In this document: positions 38,660 to 47,419 of the stretch, piece after piece | Layout: each line of letters begins with the position of its first letter | Numbering within the stretch: the first letter of the stretch is position 1 | NCBI RefSeq assembly: GCF_900101835.1 | Contig: NZ_FNAF01000001.1 | Coordinates: forward strand, 124,001-188,000 | Direction: 5' to 3' | Length of the DNA stretch: 64,000 bases | Origin: Peptococcus niger | Lineage (GTDB): Bacteria > Bacillota > Peptococcia > Peptococcales > Peptococcaceae | Notes under the pieces: generated by a model | What the model saw: only the letters and a program-made list of their open reading frames with translations | Told to the model about the DNA's origin: nothing | The model's database searches: none | Translations under genes and position numbers: made by a program

Positions 38660-39366
38660 AGCGCATCAGCACCTTTTGGTAAGGAAATGGTAAAAGTAGA
38701 CCCTAGGCCAGGCACGCTTTCCGCCAGCAAGGTTCCTCCATGCGCCTGTACAATAGACCGGGCAATCCACAAGCCCAAGCCGGCGCCATGGCCGTCAGCC
38801 TCCACTGCCTCTCCGGCAGTGTCAAAGGCGTTAAAAATACGCCCCACTTGCTCCGGGTTCATCCCCCGTCCGCTATCTCTTATGTCTAAATACAGATGGG
38901 CATCATCCTGGCGAATGGCCAGATGAACCTCTCCGCCGGACTGGGTAAATTTAAAGGCATTGTCGACAATATTCACCAAAACCTGACGAAATTTATTTCT
39001 ATCCAGCTCAACAACCGTACCTTTAGGGATATCGTTAATCAGTTGAACACCGGTTTGCTCCATGCGCAGTTCAAACTGACCTTGAATTTCCAGGCCCAGT
39101 AAATAAAGGTCTGCCCGTTCAGGAGACAGCACGACTTTGTCACCGGATAGCCTTGCCCAATCGAGCAGTTGATTGATCACATAAAGCAAGGCATCCGATT
39201 CCTGGATAATTTTTTTCGTATAAATATGTTGCTTAGGATTTAGCGGCCCGGCCATTTCTTGATCCAATAATTCGCCGAACCCTTTAATGATATTTAATGG
39301 CGTCCGCAGATCATGGCCAATTTGTGCCACATAATAAATCCATTCGTTTGCCTTTGACTCATGCAT
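38656..39366 (-). CDS. Sensor-less histidine kinase
   Basis: 236 residues holding only the kinase core. The phosphoacceptor H-box IGHDLRTPLN puts His18 almost at the N-terminus; the ATPase domain has the N-box (NIVDNAFKFTQSGG), G1 (DSGRGM), the IFNAFDTAG F-box and G2 (GHGAGLGLWIAR). No transmembrane, PAS, GAF or HAMP region precedes it, and no response regulator gene is in the window. ATG 39366 lies in the last codons of the ferritin-like gene with GGAGGCC upstream. Overlaps the iron-sulfur gene downstream. Input probably comes from a protein partner. Confidence 0.85.
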   Translation of the reverse strand: MHESKANEWIYYVAQIGHDLRTPLNIIKGFGELLDQEMAGPLNPKQHIYTKKIIQESDALLYVINQLLDWARLSGDKVVLSPERADLYLLGLEIQGQFELRMEQTGVQLINDIPKGTVVELDRNKFRQVLVNIVDNAFKFTQSGGEVHLAIRQDDAHLYLDIRDSGRGMNPEQVGRIFNAFDTAGEAVEADGHGAGLGLWIARSIVQAHGGTLLAESVPGLGSTFTISLPKGADAL

Positions 39367-39793
39367 GGTCGGCCTCCATAAGCTCATCTGCGTGCGATTG
39401 GACAATCTCCAGGATGTCTTCATAATGCGCCGCTTCTTCATCGCGAATGCGCTTTAAAATCAATTTTTCCGCCTCTGAGTCAACCATATGCAGTAAGGTC
39501 TCATAATAAAATACCGCTGCTTCTTCTTCGGCCAAATAGGTCACCATAAATGCCATGATGCCTTCAGAAAAATCCGGTGGTCGATGTATTGCCCTGCAGT
39601 TAAAATCAGGCACTTGCCGGCCCAGCATGCCGGCCAAAAAATTGGCATGGCTCAGTTCTTCTTGGGCATAAGAAATAAACCGTATTTTTATATCAAATGC
39701 GCTAATTTCCTGTGCCATAGCAATAAAGGCCTCAGCTGATTTAAGCTCATCGACCAATCCTCTGCACAAGACCTGTTCAAAATCTTGAAGCAT
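39359..39793 (-). CDS. Ferritin-like di-iron protein
   Basis: Four-helix-bundle ferritin/rubrerythrin-type protein of 144 residues. The two metal-binding half-motifs are present: Glu21 and E46-x-x-H49 (EELSH), then Glu about 90 (TYLAEEE) and E120-x-x-H123 (DEEAAH). No C-terminal rubredoxin domain. Expected role is peroxide reduction, oxygen sensing or iron binding in the cytoplasm. It lies 10 bases after the ThrE-B gene and overlaps the kinase start by 8 bases, so it is likely made in step with the kinase. Confidence 0.87.
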   Translation of the reverse strand: MLQDFEQVLCRGLVDELKSAEAFIAMAQEISAFDIKIRFISYAQEELSHANFLAGMLGRQVPDFNCRAIHRPPDFSEGIMAFMVTYLAEEEAAVFYYETLLHMVDSEAEKLILKRIRDEEAAHYEDILEIVQSHADELMEADHA

Positions 39794-39803
39794 AGGCCCT
39801 CCA

Positions 39804-40274
39804 TTACTTCATCCGCAACCGAAAATCCAATTTTTGATGCTGCTTTAACAAGGGAAAACGCCGCAATTTAAAAATACGCACGATTGACGATACCAAGATA
39901 AAAGCCAGCGCAATCGCACCACAGGCCACTAACGAATTGGTTGCATATCGCATGGATACAGGGATATTGCCATTGATAAAGTTTTCGATAGCTCGGTAGA
40001 CCCCGGCACCAGGTACAATCGGCAAAACACCAACAATCAGATAAACCATAACGGGCACCTTCGTAACACGCGCCATAATTTCAGCGTAAATAGCCAAGGC
40101 AATGGATGCTATAAAAAAGTCAAAGGCCTCTCCGGCAATGACGTTCAAATCAAAGGCCAGCTTACCCAAGGCACCGCCTAAAGATGTCCAAAAGACCAAT
40201 TGACCGCGCAAATTGTACAGAAGCGCAAAACCAATGCAGGAAAAAAAAGAAAAAATATAGATCATGTCAGCCAT
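39804..40274 (-). CDS. Threonine/serine exporter, small subunit (ThrE C-terminal part, DUF3815)
   Basis: Second half of a split ThrE transporter. 156 residues with about five hydrophobic segments; the typical motifs are GALGKLAFDL and GVLPIVPGAGVYR. Start at ATG 40274 (MADMIYIFSFFS), overlapping the stop of the partner gene by 13 bases. Family members export threonine and serine in actinobacteria; substrate here inferred. Confidence 0.88.
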   Translation of the reverse strand: MADMIYIFSFFSCIGFALLYNLRGQLVFWTSLGGALGKLAFDLNVIAGEAFDFFIASIALAIYAEIMARVTKVPVMVYLIVGVLPIVPGAGVYRAIENFINGNIPVSMRYATNSLVACGAIALAFILVSSIVRIFKLRRFPLLKQHQKLDFRLRMK

Positions 40275-41056
40275 TTCCACCCTTCTGAAACCGCCCAATA
40301 ACCGACGGTACTGCCGATGGCTATCGCACTACCGACTAAGGTACATTCCAGCCCGGCTATCATCCCGGCCAAAAGGTCACGCGCAATCATATCACGAATA
40401 GCCGTTGTAAAGGCAATACCTGGAACCAATATCATCAAGGTACCGGTGATGATGCGTCCGAGGTGAAGGTCTGGCATAAATAAAGAACAGCCTGTTGCTA
40501 CCGTTGTGTGGATCAGGCTTGCTACTAGGGTGACAAAAAAAGCATTGGCATGAAAACGTTCCATTTGCATACAAAGTGCTTTGGCCAAGGCAACGGCAGA
40601 CATGGCCACCACAGCATCTTTAAGGGTACCGTCAAAAAACAAGGTAAAGAAAAAGCCAATCAAAGCAGCTGCAAACAACTGGGTCGGAAACCCATAAACA
40701 GGTCCTCGGCGAATTTCTTGCGTATGCTGACGCACTTCAGCCAGGGGTGGTTTTTGCGCACAAATATACCGCACATAATCATTGACCTCGCAAACAATTC
40801 TATAATTGGTGCCCCTGGCATAAACACGGCGCGTTTTGGTCACCGTTTCTTTATCTGCTGTTTCCATCGATAAAATGATCAAATTCGGGATGGCAAAAAC
40901 ATCGGTGCTTTCGATGCCATAGGCTTTCAAAATACGTTGCATCGATTCTTCCACCCGGTATATTTCAGCACCATTAACTAAAAGGAGCACGCCCAAGTCA
41001 ATTGTCGTGCTCAGCAATCGGTGGTAACTTAATTCTGTATCCAGGTGCTCACCCAT
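40262..41056 (-). CDS. Threonine/serine exporter, large subunit (ThrE N-terminal part, DUF1212)
   Basis: First half of a split ThrE transporter, 264 residues. Cytoplasmic N-terminal part with NGAEIYRVEESMQRI and PNLIILSMET, then five hydrophobic helices from about residue 125 (LFAAALIGFFFTLFFDG…, LVPGIAFTTAIRDMIARDLLAG). The ILVPG-x-x-FT motif is the family signature. Overlaps the CBS gene upstream by 8 bases and the small subunit downstream by 13. Confidence 0.9.
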   Translation of the reverse strand: MGEHLDTELSYHRLLSTTIDLGVLLLVNGAEIYRVEESMQRILKAYGIESTDVFAIPNLIILSMETADKETVTKTRRVYARGTNYRIVCEVNDYVRYICAQKPPLAEVRQHTQEIRRGPVYGFPTQLFAAALIGFFFTLFFDGTLKDAVVAMSAVALAKALCMQMERFHANAFFVTLVASLIHTTVATGCSLFMPDLHLGRIITGTLMILVPGIAFTTAIRDMIARDLLAGMIAGLECTLVGSAIAIGSTVGYWAVSEGWKWLT

Positions 41057-41510
41057 TACAATCCTCTAAATAGGTCGCCCTAATAATATCCTGACGGGTG
41101 ACAATGCCAAGCAATTCATCTTCTTCATTGACAATGGGGATGCGGTTCACTTGTTTGGTCAGCATCAACTGGGCCACTTCAGAGATATCCGCATATTCCG
41201 GCAAGGTCAGCGGATAAGGCGTCATGAGTTCAGACACCGTTGTGGCCGTCAAGGCTTCCACTTCAGACTTCATATTTTTGTAATTGATGGGAAAGGCGCT
41301 ATCTAAAAACATCAGATACAGCGGTTTTTGAAGAGGTTTCTGCTGCTTAACCAAGTCACCCTCAGTTAAAATTCCCACCAACCGATTGTTGCGATCCACC
41401 ACCGGCGCACCACTGATATTGTGCTCGACAAAAACCGTCGCTGCTTCCTTTAAATCAATTTCAGGGCGTATGGTGATCACATCACGGGTCATAATATCTT
41501 TTGCCAGCAT
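41049..41510 (-). CDS. Two-CBS-domain protein
   Basis: 153 residues made of two CBS domains (about 1-60 and 90-150), with DIMTRDVITIRPEIDLKEAA, GAPVVDRNNRLVGILTEGDL, LMTPYPLTLPEY and NRIPIVNEEDELLGIVTRQDI. CBS pairs bind adenine nucleotides or SAM and act as energy sensors. A 25-residue linker separates the domains. First gene of the ThrE/ferritin/kinase/Fe-S set and 38 bases after LysR gene; it may gate the exporter. Similar in plan to the CBS gene at 46800-47261. Confidence 0.88.
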   Translation of the reverse strand: MLAKDIMTRDVITIRPEIDLKEAATVFVEHNISGAPVVDRNNRLVGILTEGDLVKQQKPLQKPLYLMFLDSAFPINYKNMKSEVEALTATTVSELMTPYPLTLPEYADISEVAQLMLTKQVNRIPIVNEEDELLGIVTRQDIIRATYLEDCNG

Positions 41511-41548
41511 TGTGGATGACCTCCTCTTTCATCAAAATAGCATTCGGA

Positions 41549-42445
41549 TTAAAAGAACTGCTCTGTCTTTAAAAACCGTAAAAATTCTTCATTGGCTTGC
41601 GTTTTAAATTTTTTCTTATGGTAAACAATTCTAAAGCGTCGTTTAAACTCTTCTTCTTTAAGTTTGACCATCGCCAAGGTCCCAGCCTTTAAATCATTTT
41701 TGATGGCCCAACGCGACACAATTGTGAAACCGTAACCGCTTTTCACCGCTGTTTTTAGGGCGGTGGTGCTGCCCAGGCGCATCATCACATTTAAATTATT
41801 TGCGGAAAAACCGGCCAGCTTAAGATGGTGTTCAATTTCAGCCCGCGTGCCCGATCCTTTTTCTCGAGAAATAAAGGGGTATTTATCCAATTCAAAAACG
41901 GATATGCTGTCATGTTTTGCCCAGGGATGATTAGGACTGGTGATTACCACCAATTCATCATCTAAAAATGGAATGGATTCCAAATCTTTTCCAACCGGTG
42001 GTCCCTCTACCAGACCCACATCCAAAGTTGTACCGTGAATGGCCATTTCAATTTCATCTGAATTAGACACATCCAGGGATAGGGTTACTTTAGGGTGACG
42101 TTTTTTAAAGGTCCCAAGAATATAAGGGGCAATGTACTCACCAATGGTATTACTTGCCCCAATGCGCAGGCGACCAATGATGGTACTGTTCAGCTCCTGC
42201 ATATCTTTTTCAAGATGCTGCTGCATATTGTTCATTTCTGTCGCAAATTTATAAAGCAACTCACCGCTTTCCGTCAGTATAATATTGCGGCTGACGCGGT
42301 CAAAAAGACGCGTACTGTAATGTTCTTCCAACATTTGAATTTGAAAACTCACAGCCGGTTGCGTTAAAAATAAGGCTTTTGCTGCCTTTGAAAAGCTTTT
42401 CTTTTCAACAACCATTAAAAAAACACGAATGCTATCATTTAACAT
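41549..42445 (-). CDS. LysR-family transcriptional regulator (copy 1)
   Basis: 298 residues. N-terminal winged helix (MLNDSIRVFLMVVEKKSFSKAAKALFLTQPAVSFQIQ) and C-terminal ligand-binding domain with the two-lobe segment DDELVVITSPNHPWAKHDSI and REKGSGTRAEIEHHL. It follows a closely similar gene by 12 bases on the same strand. CysB/CysL-type effector domain; ligand not known. Confidence 0.92.
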   Translation of the reverse strand: MLNDSIRVFLMVVEKKSFSKAAKALFLTQPAVSFQIQMLEEHYSTRLFDRVSRNIILTESGELLYKFATEMNNMQQHLEKDMQELNSTIIGRLRIGASNTIGEYIAPYILGTFKKRHPKVTLSLDVSNSDEIEMAIHGTTLDVGLVEGPPVGKDLESIPFLDDELVVITSPNHPWAKHDSISVFELDKYPFISREKGSGTRAEIEHHLKLAGFSANNLNVMMRLGSTTALKTAVKSGYGFTIVSRWAIKNDLKAGTLAMVKLKEEEFKRRFRIVYHKKKFKTQANEEFLRFLKTEQFF

Positions 42446-42457
42446 CTGGCCACCCCC

Positions 42458-43372
42458 TTACTTTTGTTCCAAAATTTTTTCTAAGTCTGCTTCCGCCAAG
42501 TAGTGAATGAAATGACTGCAGGCTTCTGATTCAAAATGGTTCTCATTGAGCAAAATATTAAATCGACGCGGCATTTTTAAGTCCTTTATCCGGACAATAG
42601 AAGCCATCTTGCCTTCCACCATATCTCTAGCAGCCCACTTGCTCATAACGGAGATGCCCAATCCGCTGATGATGGCAGATTTAATCGCCGTAATATTGCC
42701 AATCTCCATGATGATGTTTAAAGATTCAACGTCAAATTCCGCATCAATGAGGGCCTGTTCAAAGACCAAGCGGCTACCGGACCCCGGCTCCCGAATGATA
42801 AATGGCTCTCCTGCCAGTTCATCCAGCGTCACTTCTTCACGTTCTGCCCAGGGATGCGTTATCGGAACAACAATCACCAATTCATCTTCTAAGATGCTCT
42901 GAAACATTAGTTCATCGTGTTTGACTTGACTTTCCACTAAACCGACGTCCAGATGGTTTGATAACACCAATTCTTCAACGTGCTTCGTATTATAAATTTC
43001 TAAGGTGATATCCACATCCGTATATTCATTTTTAAAAGCACAAATAATATAGGGCATAATATATTCACCAACCGTTCGGCTGGCGCCAATCATCAAGGTG
43101 CCCTTGACATGTCCTGTCAATTGCTGCATTTTACGTTCCAACTGACTTTGTAAATCATTCATTGATAAGGCATATTCCAGTAAAAGTTCACCAGCTTCAG
43201 TCAATTTGACATGGCGGTTTACACGGTCAAACAACATGGTTTGATAATACTGTTCCAAGGTTTGTATTTGAAAACTGATGGCCGGTTGCGTTAAATTCAA
43301 TGCCTTAGCGGCCTTCGAAAAATTCTTTTTATCAGCAACGGTAATAAATACCTTTAAGCTGTCACTTAACAA
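42458..43372 (-). CDS. LysR-family transcriptional regulator (copy 2)
   Basis: 304 residues from the TTG at 43372, which sits 7 bases after AAAGGAGG; a longer reading from 43549 runs into rluD and is rejected. Helix-turn-helix segment KKNFSKAAKALNLTQPAISFQIQ nearly matches copy 1; effector domain has EDELVIVVPITHPWAEREEV and IREPGSGSRLVFEQAL. The pair look like a tandem duplication followed by divergence of the C-terminal half. Confidence 0.92.
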   Translation of the reverse strand: MLSDSLKVFITVADKKNFSKAAKALNLTQPAISFQIQTLEQYYQTMLFDRVNRHVKLTEAGELLLEYALSMNDLQSQLERKMQQLTGHVKGTLMIGASRTVGEYIMPYIICAFKNEYTDVDITLEIYNTKHVEELVLSNHLDVGLVESQVKHDELMFQSILEDELVIVVPITHPWAEREEVTLDELAGEPFIIREPGSGSRLVFEQALIDAEFDVESLNIIMEIGNITAIKSAIISGLGISVMSKWAARDMVEGKMASIVRIKDLKMPRRFNILLNENHFESEACSHFIHYLAEADLEKILEQK

Positions 43373-43385
43373 AGAGTTTCCTCCT

Positions 43386-44306
43386 TTAATATTCTTGTCT
43401 ATCCAGCAGCTTATCAATGATTTGGCAAAAATGAGGGGGTGGCGGTGCAAAAATAGAAATCCATTGATTGAGCTGTGGATGGAAAAATTGCAATTGCCAA
43501 CTATGTAGAGCCTGCCCCTTGAAGCCGTATGCCTTTTGTCCTGGAGCATATGCCCAATCCCCTATGCAAGGGTGTCCCAGGGAAGCCATGTGTACCCGAA
43601 CCTGATGGGTTCTTCCCGTCCATAAACGAACCGCTGCTAAAGAAGCCTCATCAGTGCAAATCAATGCATCGATATCACTGACAGCGGGCCGGCCGGCAGG
43701 ATTAATTTCTCGTTTGTATGGGTGGCCGGTAATCCGTGCAATTGGCGCATCAACCCGTTTAAATGCAAAAGGCAGGCAGCCATGCACCAAGGTTAAATAG
43801 CGTCGCAACACCTTATGTTGGCCAAAGTCTTCAGCCAGCTGGGCGTGCGTTTCCATATCTTTTGCAACCAGCAAGGCACCGGAGGTGTCTTTGTCCAATC
43901 GGTGGACGATACCCGGTCGAAAATAATCGGTCCCCGGCGATAGTCTCGTATGGGCAAGCAATCCATTTACCAGGGTCGCATCATCGCAGGGGGTTGCTGC
44001 ATGCACCAAAAGGCCTACCGGCTTATTGACAACTAAAAGCCACTCGTCCTCATAAAGAATATCCAGCGGCATGTCAACCGGCGTCAAGTCAATTGGCTGC
44101 GGTGCAGACCATTCAATACCATCGCCACATGTCAATTGCCGGCCGGGTTTGCGAACGACTGCTCCATTAAGGCGTACCCGTCCTTCTTTCACAGCCTTTC
44201 GAATGGCCGACCTGCTTTCACCCATTTGTCCGGCGAGCCATTCATCCAAGCGTTGCCGGTCTTGTACCCCGTATTGAAATTTACTTGTTTGTGGACTTGT
44301 TTTCAT
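43386..44306 (-). CDS. RluA/RluD-family 23S rRNA pseudouridine synthase
   Basis: 306 residues. N-terminal S4 RNA-binding domain (RLDEWLAGQMGESRSAIRKAVKEGRVRLNG in part) and catalytic domain with HRLDKDTSGALLVAK (catalytic Asp), RTHQVRVHMASLGHPCIGD. Normally follows lspA as here; overlap with lspA is 26 bases. Which uridines are modified (1911/1915/1917 for RluD) is not shown by sequence. Confidence 0.93.
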   Translation of the reverse strand: MKTSPQTSKFQYGVQDRQRLDEWLAGQMGESRSAIRKAVKEGRVRLNGAVVRKPGRQLTCGDGIEWSAPQPIDLTPVDMPLDILYEDEWLLVVNKPVGLLVHAATPCDDATLVNGLLAHTRLSPGTDYFRPGIVHRLDKDTSGALLVAKDMETHAQLAEDFGQHKVLRRYLTLVHGCLPFAFKRVDAPIARITGHPYKREINPAGRPAVSDIDALICTDEASLAAVRLWTGRTHQVRVHMASLGHPCIGDWAYAPGQKAYGFKGQALHSWQLQFFHPQLNQWISIFAPPPPHFCQIIDKLLDRQEY

Positions 44307-44736
44307 CTTTAAAAATAAACACCGCCATCAAGAAAACACCGCAGGTAACCGCAATATCAGCTACATTAAAAATTGGAAAAAAATGAAAGTCAATAAAGTC
44401 CGTCACACTGCCCTTTACAATACGATCAATTAAATTGCCAAGAGCGCCGGCGATAATCAACCCTGTCGATATTTCCAGGAGAAGGGATTGATGCTTATTC
44501 TGATGACGATACCATAAAAGAAAAGCCAAGAGCAAAAAAGTCAATGCGATGAATAAAACCCGGCCACCTGCCATAATGCCAAAGGCCGCACCTCTATTTT
44601 CAATATAGGTGAGGGACATCAGCGAAGAAGTGATCGGTATGCTCTGACCTAAATCCATTGCATCCCGTACCAGCCATTTGCTAACTTGATCTAAGCCCAA
44701 CATTAAAACGATAATACCCAAAAATTTAGTTTGCAT
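44281..44736 (-). CDS. lspA: Lipoprotein signal peptidase (signal peptidase II)
   Basis: Cleaves the signal peptide of prolipoproteins such as the binding protein at 14844. Four transmembrane helices; catalytic Asp pair in GNLIDRIVKG and FNVADIAVTCG; ENRGAAFGI is conserved. Start at ATG 44736 (MQTKFLG) is chosen over 44781. 151 residues. Confidence 0.95.
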   Translation of the reverse strand: MQTKFLGIIVLMLGLDQVSKWLVRDAMDLGQSIPITSSLMSLTYIENRGAAFGIMAGGRVLFIALTFLLLAFLLWYRHQNKHQSLLLEISTGLIIAGALGNLIDRIVKGSVTDFIDFHFFPIFNVADIAVTCGVFLMAVFIFKDENKSTNK

Positions 44737-44746
44737 ATAGAACTCT

Positions 44747-45103
44747 CTAGATAGCCTGTGCCATGGCCAGTAAGTTAGCAAGCCATTCGCTGATACCCGG
44801 CAAATTCATTGTAATGATATTTTTCAAAATCATACCAACGATGGCCAATACAAGGGCTAAGCCAATGGTGCTGCCCAAGCCTCTGGCCAAGCCGATGAGG
44901 AAGTTCATAAAAAGCAACCGGTAAGGATGTGCCAAATAGCTTGCATATTCAGCCAAGCGCGCTTTTTCCATAGCAGAAATAAGCTTATTAAACTGTTCCT
45001 GATTAGACCCGTTACCATCCGCCAGATCCTGAAGCTCTTCTTTAGCCTCCCGGTAGCGAATGTCCGGTGACTCCCCCATTTTACGCTTGCTAAAAAATAC
45101 CAC
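44747..45103 (-). CDS. Small membrane-anchored protein, DUF5665-like
   Basis: 118 residues with GTG start 7 bases after AGGAGG. Charged, helical N-terminal half (ESPDIRYREAKEELQDL…QFNKLISAMEKARLAEYASYL), then one or two hydrophobic helices with a glycine-rich stretch (FLIGLARGLGSTIGLALVLAIVGMILK in parts). Resembles DUF5665 proteins often next to lspA. Function unknown. Confidence 0.75.
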   Translation of the reverse strand: MVFFSKRKMGESPDIRYREAKEELQDLADGNGSNQEQFNKLISAMEKARLAEYASYLAHPYRLLFMNFLIGLARGLGSTIGLALVLAIVGMILKNIITMNLPGISEWLANLLAMAQAI

Positions 45104-45120
45104 AGCAGATCCTCCTGTTT

Positions 45121-46488
45121 TTAATTATTAAGTGCATGTATCGGCGCCGGAATCCGCCCACCACGGGCTATAAAAGCGCTTGAATCATAGCGACTGATGT
45201 CCATAATCGGTGCATAGCCTAATAAACCGCCAAATTCTACTTTATCCCCTACAGATTTACCTGGAACAGGAATAACGCGGACAGCAGTGGTTTTGCGGTT
45301 AATCATCCCAATGGCCGCTTCATCGGCAATCATAGCAGCAATGGTGGAAGCCGGTGTATCACCTGGAATAGCAACCATATCAATGCCGACGGAGCAGACC
45401 GACGTCATTGCTTCCAGCTTACTAAAAGACAGGGCGCCTTCCTGGGCAGCCCGAATCATTCCCGCATCTTCGCTGACCGGTATAAAAGCACCTGATAATC
45501 CGCCAACATGCGAACTGGCCATTGCGCCACCTTTTTTTACAGCATCATTTAGCATGGCTAGGGCTGCTGTCGTCCCATGCGTGCCGACCCGTTCCAAGCC
45601 GATGGCTTCTAAAATATCCGCAACCGAGTCCCCCACGGCCGGTGTCGGGGCCAAAGACAAGTCTACAATGCCAAAGGGAACGCCCAAACGGTCTGCGGCA
45701 ACACGACCGACCATTTCACCGCTACGGGTAATCTTATACGCCATGCGCTTAATATGTTCCGCAATAACATCAAAACTTTCTTTTTCCCGGCCTTTAAGGG
45801 CATTCAATACCACACCCGGCCCACTTACGCCAACACTTAAGACAGCGGCCCCTTCGCCAATGCCGTGAAAGGCGCCGGCCATAAAGGGATTATCTTCAAC
45901 GGCATTACAGAAAGCCACAAATTTGGCGCAGCCCAAGGCATCATTTTCTTTGGTGCGCTCCGCTGTTTCTTTAATAATATCTCCTAAAAAAGCAACGGCA
46001 TCCATATTGATGCCGGCTTTACTGGACCCGACATTCACCGAAGAACAGACCAAATCTGTTTCAGCTAAGGCTTCCGGAATAGATGCAATGAGCTCACGCT
46101 CTGCGTCGGTCATCCCCTTCTGCACCAAGGCACTAAACCCGCCAAGGAAGTCCACACCGACGGTATGGGCTGCCTTGTCTAAGGCTTTGGCAAGGGCGAC
46201 ATAATCACGCTTATCACAAGCTTCACCTATAATCGAAATCGGTGTTACAGAAATTCGTTTGTTGATAATGGGAATACCGTATTCAGCGGAAATATCTTCC
46301 CCTGTTTCGACCAAATGCTCGGCATAGCGTGTAATCTTATCATAAATCCGACGCGCAACATCATTAACATCTCTTGATATACAATCGCGCAGAGAAATCC
46401 CCATAGTAATGGTTCTAATGTCTAAATTTTCATCAGAAACCATATGGATGGTTTCAAAGATTTCAGTTGGTGTAAGGCTCAGTTTCAT
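45121..46488 (-). CDS. UPF0210 (DUF711/PFL-like) family protein
   Basis: 455 residues from the ATG at 46488; upstream residues of the frame lie in the ACT gene region and are not supported. Family features: [47 protein letters not shown] and GMIRAAQEG. Structures show a pyruvate-formate-lyase-like barrel, but no glycyl radical site is evident and no reaction is established. The upstream ACT-domain gene is its usual partner. Confidence 0.88.
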   Translation of the reverse strand: MKLSLTPTEIFETIHMVSDENLDIRTITMGISLRDCISRDVNDVARRIYDKITRYAEHLVETGEDISAEYGIPIINKRISVTPISIIGEACDKRDYVALAKALDKAAHTVGVDFLGGFSALVQKGMTDAERELIASIPEALAETDLVCSSVNVGSSKAGINMDAVAFLGDIIKETAERTKENDALGCAKFVAFCNAVEDNPFMAGAFHGIGEGAAVLSVGVSGPGVVLNALKGREKESFDVIAEHIKRMAYKITRSGEMVGRVAADRLGVPFGIVDLSLAPTPAVGDSVADILEAIGLERVGTHGTTAALAMLNDAVKKGGAMASSHVGGLSGAFIPVSEDAGMIRAAQEGALSFSKLEAMTSVCSVGIDMVAIPGDTPASTIAAMIADEAAIGMINRKTTAVRVIPVPGKSVGDKVEFGGLLGYAPIMDISRYDSSAFIARGGRIPAPIHALNN

Positions 46489-46501
46489 TGGCGGCTCCAA
46501 T

Positions 46502-46786
46502 CTATACCCGATGCATAAAATTGAAAATATCTTCGTGCTGACAAGTAATTTGTGTTTTTGTTTCTTTGGCAATCGATTGTAAGGCCTGGTTTAAATCGCC
46601 TAAACTGATTGTCGCTTCAGAGATATCCACAACCATAATCATGGAAAAGAAACCATCAATAATGGTTTGGCTAATGTCTAAAATATTAACATTGTTTTCC
46701 GCTAAAGCGGTGGATACAACACTGATGATGCCTCTATGATCCTTGCCCACAACTGTAATAACAGCTTTTGTACTTTGTGTTTCCAT
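46502..46786 (-). CDS. ACT-domain protein, UPF0237 family
   Basis: 94 residues, one ACT domain: [37 protein letters not shown] is the core, ending FNFMHRV. ACT domains bind amino acids. Start at ATG 46786 follows TCGGAGGG. 13 bases before the UPF0210 gene, a fixed pair in many bacteria. Confidence 0.93.
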   Translation of the reverse strand: METQSTKAVITVVGKDHRGIISVVSTALAENNVNILDISQTIIDGFFSMIMVVDISEATISLGDLNQALQSIAKETKTQITCQHEDIFNFMHRV

Positions 46787-46799
46787 AGGCCCTCCGAAA

Positions 46800-47261
46800 T
46801 TAGGACAGGTGTTTTTGAACAATGTAGCGAATGATATTGGAGCGGCTGACGACACCAACCAATTTACCATTTTCTTCAACCGGTACTTTTTTTATTTTCT
46901 TTTTGCCGAGCACACGTGCCACATCATCAACGGCTTCATTGATGTCAACGGTGATGGCCTTGGTGGTGGCCAGCTCCATAACATTGATTTTTAAAAGGTC
47001 TTCCAATTTTTGGTCGAAACTTTCAATATCATACCAGACGGTAATGAAGCTTGTCATATCAATGATACGCGGATCTTGTTTGGCAATGAATTTCATAATG
47101 TCGCCATCGCTGATAAAGCCGACAATTTCACGATTATCATTGATAATGGGCAGTCCACTGGTTCGTTTATCCACTAAGATTTTCAATACATCAGCTATGG
47201 TATCGTTTTCATTGGCCGTATAAACATCCGTCTCCATAATTTTGCTAATTGGCTCTGCCAT
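46800..47261 (-). CDS. Two-CBS-domain protein
   Basis: 153 residues, two CBS domains (about 1-58 and 88-150). MAEPISKIMETDVYTANENDTIADVL, TSGLPIINDNREIVGFISDGD and KVPVEENGKLVGVVSRSNIIRYIV. Start at 47261 after AGGAGG; a reading from 47279 is not supported. Leads the long minus-strand gene run from its own promoter. Confidence 0.9.
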   Translation of the reverse strand: MAEPISKIMETDVYTANENDTIADVLKILVDKRTSGLPIINDNREIVGFISDGDIMKFIAKQDPRIIDMTSFITVWYDIESFDQKLEDLLKINVMELATTKAITVDINEAVDDVARVLGKKKIKKVPVEENGKLVGVVSRSNIIRYIVQKHLS

Positions 47262-47303
47262 GAAAATCCTCCTCTTCATTTGAGTAAAGCATAATTTTTA
47301 TTT

Positions 47304-47332
47304 ATAATACCGCAAGTTAATTCATTTGTCCA
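47304..47332 (-). promoter_or_regulatory. Promoter of the CBS-ACT-UPF0210-… gene run
   Basis: Minus strand TGGACA (47327-47332), 17-base spacer, TATTAT (47304-47309). No terminator or second promoter stands out before 37619. Confidence 0.75.
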
Positions 47333-47362
47333 GTAGCTGGCGGTTTGTTTAAATACAATTGA

Positions 47363-47399
47363 TAAAATGTGCACCTGCTTGACAGCAAGTGCACATTGG
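47363..47399 (-). terminator. Terminator after the thioredoxin reductase gene
   Basis: Minus strand AATGTGCACTTGCT-GTCA-AGCAGGTGCACATTTTATC; 14-base stem with one mismatch and a short T-run. Confidence 0.8.
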
Positions 47400-47419
47400 C
47401 CATAAATTTATTTATTTGC

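Noticed and set aside
43373-43549. N-terminal extension of the second LysR protein
   Set aside because: Overlaps the rluD end; the TTG at 43372 has an ideal AAAGGAGG and gives the family's usual start.
45287-45868. Long plus-strand frame of 193 codons opposite the UPF0210 gene
   Set aside because: Lies wholly antisense to a clearly conserved gene, has no family features and is rich in Ser/Pro/Ala typical of shadow frames.
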